Source: Aphelenchoides besseyi (lineage: Eukaryota; Nematoda; Chromadorea; Rhabditida; Aphelenchoididae). From it: a stretch of DNA of 64,000 nt. The position numbers were made by a program, and so were the translations under genes. A model generated the notes under the pieces. It was not told the origin of the DNA, ran no database searches, and saw only the letters and a list, made by a program, of their open reading frames with translations. Where the stretch lies: positions 6,572,001-6,636,000 of the forward strand of contig JAMPIQ010000001.1 of assembly GCA_024699855.1 (NCBI GenBank), read 5' to 3'. Positions 57,597 through 64,000 of the stretch are shown piece after piece. Each line of letters begins with the position of its first letter. Position 1 is the stretch's first letter.

Positions 57597-58185
57597 ATCA
57601 AAAAATAGCATCGTACAAGATTGGATCAGATAACATTATATTTTGCATTGATTGCGGAAAAAGAGAATCTATTTTGCGCTGCACGGAATGTCGAAGATAA
57701 TCAGCAGCAATGGACTTGAGCTCCGAATGATCGTACTTCACTGCCACGATGATCAGCAAATTGGCATTGGATGATCGAGTTATACGTTTTAACGTTTCGA
57801 TGCACTGCTTCTAAAAAAAAATGTTAAGCCAATGAACCAAAGAATAAAACATAGTTCTAAGGTGGAAATCCCAAGGTGAAGGGCTACCCCAAATAATTCG
57901 ACGGTATGTTGATACAAAGCGTAGTCAGACATTTTGGGAAGAGATGGGTAGAAGTTGTTTGAGCAGAATGACTAGATCCAAGTCTATAGCCGTTTAAGTA
58001 TTCGAAATCTAACGCCAAGCTCTCACAATCTGATGTTCCACCCATTCAATGTGCAATGCGAAATCAAATCTATTTAACGCTGTAGGACATCCTAGCGAGT
58101 GTGACTGAAGGATTACTCGATCTCTTATTGCGTTTACAACTGCTCTTTTTACCCAAGGCAAATTATTAAAAGACGCAATTTCATT
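57597..58185 (-). pseudogene. Decayed BTB-domain (BATH-related) copy
   Basis: Minus-strand stretches read IASFNNLPWVKRAVVNAIRD, FALHIEWVEHQIV, SDYALYQHTVELFGVALHLG and, after a TTTTTTTAG acceptor, CIETLKRITRSSNANLLIIV with AVKYDHSELKSIAADYLRH, ending at a stop near 57600. The order equals the BTB and tail of the BATH gene at 4509. No start, MATH domain or clean introns exist, and the TTAGAAC|TATG border before the last exon lacks a usable donor. Likely a pseudogene. Confidence 0.6.
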
Positions 58186-58272
58186 TCGGTTTGAAGTTAT
58201 GTTGAAGCAAATTCTTTGGTTTTAAAGATCACACAAATGTGCAATGAAAAAAGTATACATTTATTCAAGATA

Positions 58273-58584
58273 TTAATTACAACAATTCAATTTCTGGTCG
58301 TACTGATAACTTTTTGGACACAAATGAGAACCATTGGGTAAATTTGCGGCAGGAAATTCGCAATCCTTTTTTTTATTCAAACGTCGTAGTTTGGATGGCC
58401 AATAATGAGCAACAATTCGAATACAACACGACCGATCAGCCGCCAATTCCGAACCTTCTGGACAAATGTGTTGATCGGCAATGTCTAGCGGCTTATCAAC
58501 ACAAAGATTAACGGTCGATGAAGCGGGCGTAGCTAATGATAAAACAATAAAAATTACTAAGAGCAATGACTGTTTAACGGCCAT
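58273..58584 (-). CDS. Small secreted Cys-rich two-repeat protein
   Basis: An intronless gene of about 103 residues. A signal peptide (MAVKQSLLLVIFIVLSLATP) precedes two copies of a pattern C-x(9-12)-C-P-x(9)-CC: HICPEGSELAADRSCC and HLCPKSYQYDQKLNCC, separated by a basic KLRRLNKKKDCEF. Eight cysteines allow four disulfides, two per repeat. This resembles nematode disulfide-rich secreted proteins; no function is known. A longer start needs a TTG codon, so the ATG at 58584 is preferred; it lies about 50 nt after a TATA box. Confidence 0.78.
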   Translation of the reverse strand: MAVKQSLLLVIFIVLSLATPASSTVNLCVDKPLDIADQHICPEGSELAADRSCCIRIVAHYWPSKLRRLNKKKDCEFPAANLPNGSHLCPKSYQYDQKLNCCN

Positions 58585-58633
58585 TTGGATCCAGAGCAAG
58601 TAATCTCAACGAGCAGTTATGCTCGACTAATCG

Positions 58634-58642
58634 CTTTTATAC
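58634..58642 (-). promoter_or_regulatory. TATA box of the Cys-rich gene
   Basis: GTATAAAAG on the minus strand, about 50 nt before the ATG at 58584. Confidence 0.65.
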
Positions 58643-58934
58643 TCCACGACGTTTGCTTAACCGACGAGATCGCTGTTTTTGACAGCTTTCGCAACTTGTT
58701 TTTTCTGATGGACAGCCAACTTGTATTTCCGTTTTTCGGTCGTATCCCACGCCTAATGACGACAAAGATTTCCGCATTTGTTGCGTTTGACTCAACAGAT
58801 TGACAACAAAAAGTGAGCGAAATTATTCTTGTTTGAACATCCGATTGGTTGACTAACAGCGGATCATCATCGACAAAAACTGTTGATTCAGCGTTCTCTT
58901 ATAACTTTATTTTCATACAATCAAAAAATAGAAT
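58643..58934. other. Spacer, nothing seen
   Basis: No supported feature. Confidence 0.4.
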
Positions 58935-59632
58935 TCAAAAAAGTTTTCGAAGTTTGCGTATACTGCGATTCCACATCGAGTTGCGTTCGTTCTTAATTTC
59001 GTTCAACGTCCCTGGAGCAATAGCCGATTTCGGGTTCTCGAATTTCACGGACTTTGGTCGGCGAGTAGACGCTCGATTACTTTCCCGTTGAAGAGCTTTA
59101 ACCTAAAGAACAAAATCGAATGATTGAAAGACTTCGAATTTACCTCTCGAATCGGTTTTCCGCGTCTGAACGTTCGTCTCAATGGTTCGGCGATAGCACG
59201 CTGGAAGGTGGACAATTCATCTGCTCGTTGTTTATGAAGTTCTCCCAAAACCTGTAGAGAAGCAGTTGAGCTTTACGAGCAGTAACTTACCGCTTCTATT
59301 CTCACATTTCGAACCGGATACAAAGTTGGAATTCTGCAGACCGGACATGTGGTGCATGAGCGAAGCCATTTGTCACAGCAGAGTTTGCAGAACGTGTGAC
59401 CACAACACAAACTGACAGGCTGAATTAGAAGCTAAAGAGGATTTAAAAGCGATAAACTTACTTTCACGAAAAACTCCTTACACATTGGACATTTCAACTG
59501 ATTCTCACATACTCGCATCACAGTGCTTCCTGATTCGTTTTTCTGGAACATCGGTCGAGATCCATTCGTTGCAGACGCTGGTGAAGAACAGACGGTCGAT
59601 GTGGCAGTGCCCGTTGAGTTGTCGTTGTCCAT
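58935..59632 (-). CDS. RING-finger E3 ubiquitin ligase-like protein
   Basis: Four exons encode about 175 residues. A Ser/Thr-rich start (MDNDNSTGTATSTVCSSPA) leads to a C3HC4 RING: CPMCKEFFVK, intron, PVSLCCGHTFCKLCC, DKWLRSCTTCPVC with all eight metal ligands in order. The rest is a basic helical tail (RAIAEPLRRTFRRGKPIREV, RNSMWNRSIRKLRKLF). RING-HC proteins of this sort transfer ubiquitin; substrates are unknown. It is divergent from the gene or exon at 59809. Confidence 0.9.
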
Positions 59633-59808
59633 TTTTAGCTGAGAAAACGCGTTCAGGTGAGGGTGATGGAAATGATGTTCGAGCGACGAGCGAACTGACT
59701 GACGCGCTCAGCCGTTTGGGAAAAGCTTTTGCCAACCCAAACATTCTCCCCGGTCATTTCGATTGAACGACGCTCGCGCCGAAACTACGCGGCACATGAA
59801 GATGTGCA

Positions 59809-60270
59809 ATGGACGAACAGATGGCTCAAAAGCATTTAGTGACCAACTTATCTTGTAATCTCAACGGTAAACAGATGGCTGTCCTCAAAAAAGCAAACGA
59901 ACCCTTCAGTTACTCGCCAATTTGGCGGCAATTCTATTCAATCAGACACCAATTAGTTACTCGAATTGAAATGTTGGATGACGAAACGAACACAAACCGA
60001 TTCACATTCTGAGATTATTTTACGACGATCGAAAACTTCTTTTTTTGTCGGTTACCGTTAAAGACGTTGAAGTGTAATGTTCGGTGTTTTGCAATTGGCC
60101 ACAAAAGTTCTTTTTGCAAAACAACTTTGAAAATCCAATTATCAGACGAAAACAATCCAAAGCCAAAAGCAAATCGAATTAACTCTACGCTTCACAGGAT
60201 TAAGAGACGCCGATATCCATCAGGTCGTGGATTTCCGTTATAAGGAACATCAACAAGATCGGAAATATGA
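59809..60270 (+). CDS. Possible 5' exons of a plus-strand gene
   Basis: An ATG at 59809 opens 58 nt (MDEQMAQKHLVTNLSCNLN) to a GTAAAC donor. A second exon after CGCTTCACAG (60198-60270) continues in the same phase (LRDADIHQVVDFRYKEHQQD) to a GTAAGC donor. Later exons are not clear. They may belong to the doublecortin gene downstream, which would then have large introns, or to another gene. Confidence 0.35.
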
Positions 60271-61269
60271 GTAAGCAGGAATTAAACCAATTCAAATTGA
60301 TTGCTAATTGTCAATAAAAAGACCTTTTTGAAGTGTTACCTGAGCAACCAAACTTCGTCGGATAATTGAATTCACTGGTTTTCATTTTCAACTTTCCTGA
60401 ATCTCCGCTATTTCACGATCTTTTCTCGTCGTTTTACCGTCGAATTCCCGCGCTTTGCGTCCGTAGGGTTACAGGACTTTTTTTCGCATTGGAATTGTTG
60501 CCTGAATTCTCGTTATGTGTTTGTCGTTTTATGGCTTCTTAGATGCGTGGATTCGTTAACGCACTTCCGCGGATTAGTGAAAGGCGCAGGATTTGGCAAC
60601 AAAATCGCGATTTCAATTTTTATGAATTCTTCTTTCTTACCGTCTCGACTTTATCGTCAATTTTCTCGAACTATGTGGCCAAGTTACCTCAAGTAAACGC
60701 GGCTTCCACAGCCGTGAGGATTACCTGTTGGAGTGAATTCTACTTAATCTTGAAGAACAAGACCACGGTACACGATTAACTCTTCTTCCTCACAATCCTT
60801 CGAGTTGACTGAATGGTCTACTTAATTGCAATGACTATACCCGAATGTCTGAACTTTTGCGTTTTCTGCGAACACTTTTTTCTATTAACTCGTTTTCTGT
60901 GCGTTCCAATTAGTGGCATAGTTTGCTCGAGTTCCTTCCTTAGTTCCATTGATTTGTACGTCGACATTAAGCTTCGCAATTTTCCTGTCTAAACTACAAA
61001 TTGGATTTGAACATCAGTGCTCATTTCCATTGTTGTCTACGAGTTGATTCTGGCACGAAACAATTCTTCAATCGACTTTGTTTCAAAGGTTTCGCGAAAA
61101 TTTTGACTTTAATGGACGCGAATTTGAGTCGTTTCCTTGCAATAGCTTCTCACTTTAACCACAGTGTTTTCAGCTCATTCGATAAGTTCGAACGCACATT
61201 TACTACTACGATTGCTGTTGGAATGATCAAAACGAACTCAGTAGTTTGATTGCCGTGTTCGTGAGTGGA
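60271..61269. other. Large intron or intergenic region
   Basis: The open stretch at 60543-60779 (QFSRTMWPSYL in one frame) may be an exon. Nothing else is seen. Confidence 0.3.
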
Positions 61270-62751
61270 ATGTCCGAAACAATTGTGCGGGAAAAGGTAA
61301 CGGAAACTCCGATTTGCCCTCAAAATCTTCAATTAACCTTCAGAAGTCGAATGACGTAAAGATAAAAGTCACAACAAAAGAAGAACTGCCGACAAATTTG
61401 AACGCAATCCGACCGTCCATTTCACACGTGGGCCACGATTCCAATTTGGTGGCTGTAGGCGTGGGTAAAGTGGCGGGTTTTGACGAGAGATTGGCCAACG
61501 GTAAACCCACAGCCAACTTTTTCTCACTGACGAACGGCCGCCGTGAAAAAGGACAATCGAAGGTAATGCAATGAACATTTGCTTGTTTTGTCGACTTTGT
61601 TGCAACAATTTGCTTTTCGACATTTAGTCACCTGTTTGTTCAAGGGTTTCAATTCTCTACTCGTGCCAACTTATTTGTGTCTCTTAAACGGCAAAAACAT
61701 CTTTTGTGAGACTTCCTGTTGCAAACAGCATCTTTTTTTTGGTCCACTAAACAACACCAAATTTACACGAAATCACCTGTTCGCTGAACGAGTCCACTTC
61801 ATAATCGGGGGTGGAACGTTCATTTATTTTTGCAGTGAAATTCATTCTGTCTTTACCGCTGGAACCACGAAAAGAAAACAGTTGATGACGGTTGTTGAAA
61901 CGTTGAATTATCGTTTGAGTTAGTCGATTTCACTACAAACATTCGTACCATCTAATAAGCTCAACCAACTTTTGACTCACAACTCAAAGCCCACGACTGA
62001 GGTTTCCTTTCCAACAGCGGATTTCCTTGTCTCCATTGTTCAATGGCAATTCGTACAACCAGTTCGATAGCCACATCTGTTTCTTACATGCCACATAAAT
62101 TGAATATCTAAATCCTCAGTTCTAATTCGACTAATCTCTTTGGTTTCACCGACCAAGTGATTGTTTCCACTCTAAGGTTTCGCTTTCTGCCACAACCGTG
62201 GAATCCAAGAAAATCGTGAACATTCGTTCCATTCAATCTCTCAGTTACTCTTCTCAACAATTTCTTCTTCAGAGCTTCACGAGTTTTGGTTATGCGACGT
62301 TAAGTCGTAGGTTGCCACGCGGCACATCGGCGAGTCCAACGAACAGCAGTACGATTATTAGTGGCCCGGCAGCAGTTCGTCAAGTTCTGCATCAACTACA
62401 CGCCCATCAATCCGTCTATTTTCCCAATCTACCCGTAGCCCCAGTTAACGGAATGATCAAAACCTACGGCTCCGAACATCGCACTTTCACTCGTCCACAT
62501 TCCGCCAAAACCGTTTTTTTTTACAAAGACAATGATACCTATTACACGGTAAGTCTCCATTCGATCTGCAAACAACCGATTTACAGGGTTTACGTGTTCC
62601 AATTTCCAAAGCAAAGTATCGAACCATCGGCTCCTTGTTGGACACGTTGAATGAGCGAATCGAATTGCCGTTTGGTGTTCGACATTTGCACACACCATAT
62701 GGACGAACTCCGATCAAAACGTTGGATCAATTGGAGCATTTGGGACGGTAA
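61270..62751 (+). CDS. Doublecortin-domain protein
   Basis: Doublecortin (DCX) domains bind microtubules. Exon 1 (MSETIVREK) and exon 2 (LPTNLNAIRPSISHVGHDSN, RLANGKPTANFFSLTNGRR) precede a large intron. The third exon starts after TTTCTTCTTCAG and joins in phase 0; it is Ser/Thr/His-rich (VRQVLHQLHAHQSVYFPNLP). The DCX domain follows: KTVFFYKDNDTYYT, a 38-nt intron, GLRVPISKAKYRTIGSLLDT, FGVRHLHTPYGRTPIKTLDQ and LEHLGR. The stop comes right after LEHLGR, where DCX domains usually go on with YVC. The exon 2 to 3 join (intron about 700 nt) is inferred from phase only; the first two exons could be a separate gene. Confidence 0.75.
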
Positions 62752-63055
62752 GCTGACAAGAAGCGGAGATCGTTTGTACGATTTGAAAGCGTTCACAGTT
62801 GAATAGACTACATCGTCATCTCTTTGAATGTATAATTTACTGAAAGATAATGGTTGATATCGTCGACCGAATTGGCACTTCTCGTTCATTGACTTTATTC
62901 ACAACAATTTTCACACGCAATGAACGTCACTCTCGTGTCAGTTTGCTTTTCCAAACGACAACAAAGGGTTTATAATCGATTGAATGTTTTGACTTCAATT
63001 CTGAACCTCAGTCCAAGTTTCACTGGTCAAAAAAGTGACAAATTAGTCAATGAAA
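62752..63055. other. 3' flank of the doublecortin gene
   Basis: Nothing else seen. Confidence 0.4.
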
Positions 63056-63945
63056 TTATTTGGTTGCTGGTAATTGCCGTCGAATAAGTTCGCTTACGAG
63101 CAGCTGGAATCTCGTGTCCACGTTTTTTCGTAGACTTTTAGTCAATTGGCGTGGACAACTTTCTCGATGGTTGTTGAAAGAACAACCTGCGAATAGTATT
63201 TCCGTTCCATTACATCGTCCACAAGGATTATAACCATCGGGAGCGTGGTTTCGCTTCTTCGGTTTGTCAACGGTCGGCAATATGCTGCGAGAAGACTGCA
63301 CGTTAATTGGCACCTTTTTCTCTCGTTTTTCATCGCACAAGACTCGACGGCAGTTTTCATCAATTGACCGTCAAATGCCGACTAAAAGTTTTTGAGTGAA
63401 ACCTATTGATGGCACGTAGTTTTACTGATTTTGTTTGTGCTTCGAATTTCGTAACTAGTTTGTTGAAATCGCGTGTTGGAAGACACGCCAACAAGAAGCG
63501 TTTTTCGGTTTCTGTTCGCAATTGCAAGTCGGAATTTTGCTTTTCAGTTCGTGACTTCAACATTTTCCTTTCAACGGTCAATTTGGGTGTTGCAACGCCT
63601 TCAGCTTTGCTTGAGAGTGTCGTAGAGAAACGAAAACTAGAGTTCTGGAGATTTGCGATAATCCGTTGACTTCGAATCGAAGCACCAATTTCCTGTTCTT
63701 TAACACGCCATCCACTTGGTCGTCCGTCGACACGCAGCCAAAACGTTCACCGTTGGGACAATTACAAAGCGAGGGAGTGTTGACTTCAAATAGTCGTGTG
63801 TAATTGCGACCGCAGTGAAACATTTGTTGGAGATGATGGCATCAATTCAATTCTTCGATAACCTCAATTAGCCAGCTGTTTGAGGAGGAGATTCCTGCAG
63901 TGACTCTGTGGCTTTCATTTGACCTTCCGGTTCGCTCATTAGCGC
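63056..63945 (-). CDS. Possible Cys/His-motif protein, partial
   Basis: Minus-strand exons may read MSEPEGQMKATESLQES (about 63945-63880), NTPSLCNCPNGERFGC with KLVLRFEVNGLSQIS, and a last part with HAPDGYNPCGRCNGTEILFA, CSFNNHRESCPRQLTKSL. C-x2-C...H-x3-C could be a zinc site of the C2HC type. Splice joins between the three parts are not certain and the gene may extend past the window. Function unknown. Confidence 0.35.
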
Positions 63946-64000
63946 ATTTTAGCAGCAAAATCAACGAGAAAACGAAAGTGTCCTCATATTTTAATTGTTA

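Overview
The window is eukaryotic DNA from a nematode. The evidence is dense protein-coding genes cut by very short introns (mostly 36-60 nt, GT...TTNCAG, a few GC-AG), two tandem Srt-class chemoreceptor genes, a MATH-BTB (BATH) gene, an MSP-domain protein, SH2 tyrosine kinase and tyrosine phosphatase genes of the type expanded in nematode sperm, a PAN/C-type-lectin-like secreted protein, and a U1 snRNA very like the Caenorhabditis one. The species cannot be named from the sequence alone.

Layout. 0-2.6 kb is transposon debris: an internally deleted mariner gene, then a complete 1872-bp TA-flanked element with 237-bp terminal inverted repeats whose decayed transposase gene carries a nested 179-bp MITE. 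3.4-12 kb holds a four-helix membrane protein, a BATH gene, a mitochondrial trimethyllysine-hydroxylase-like gene that lacks its iron-binding aspartate, and a single-pass membrane protein. 13.6-17.8 kb holds the two Srt receptors. 18.5-25.5 kb holds an unrecognised gene, PDCD2, a small secreted protein and a pair of unrecognised genes only about 30 nt apart. 27.4-29 kb holds two small membrane proteins.

29.9-45.3 kb is the most striking region. Two paralogous Thr-rich secreted-protein genes lie in opposite orientation, nearly identical over about 1.4 kb except for a diverged linker. They bracket tRNA-Ser, tRNA-Met, an SH2 tyrosine kinase, a putatively N-myristoylated small protein, a protein tyrosine phosphatase, an N-terminally anchored MSP-domain protein and a divergently transcribed Lys-rich anchored protein. 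Kinase, lipid-anchored candidate substrate or scaffold, phosphatase and MSP protein together look like a sperm or germline phosphotyrosine cluster. A second phosphatase, with an MGSS N-terminus, lies at 49.9 kb.

46-64 kb holds secreted proteins (acidic-tail protein, PAN/lectin-like, DM9/DUF3421-like, PEBP, phospholipase A2-like, a two-repeat Cys-rich peptide), a U1 snRNA, tRNA-Ile, a tRNA-like fold-back repeat, a decayed BTB copy, a RING E3, a doublecortin-domain gene and an uncertain Cys/His gene at the end. Several secreted-protein genes share a TATAAAAG box 50-100 nt before the ATG. Two conserved genes (SH2 kinase and PEBP) are interrupted by what looks like one extra base in an A or T run, which suggests homopolymer errors in the assembly. 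Exon structures are read by eye from splice consensus and conserved frames; coordinates span first to last coding exon.
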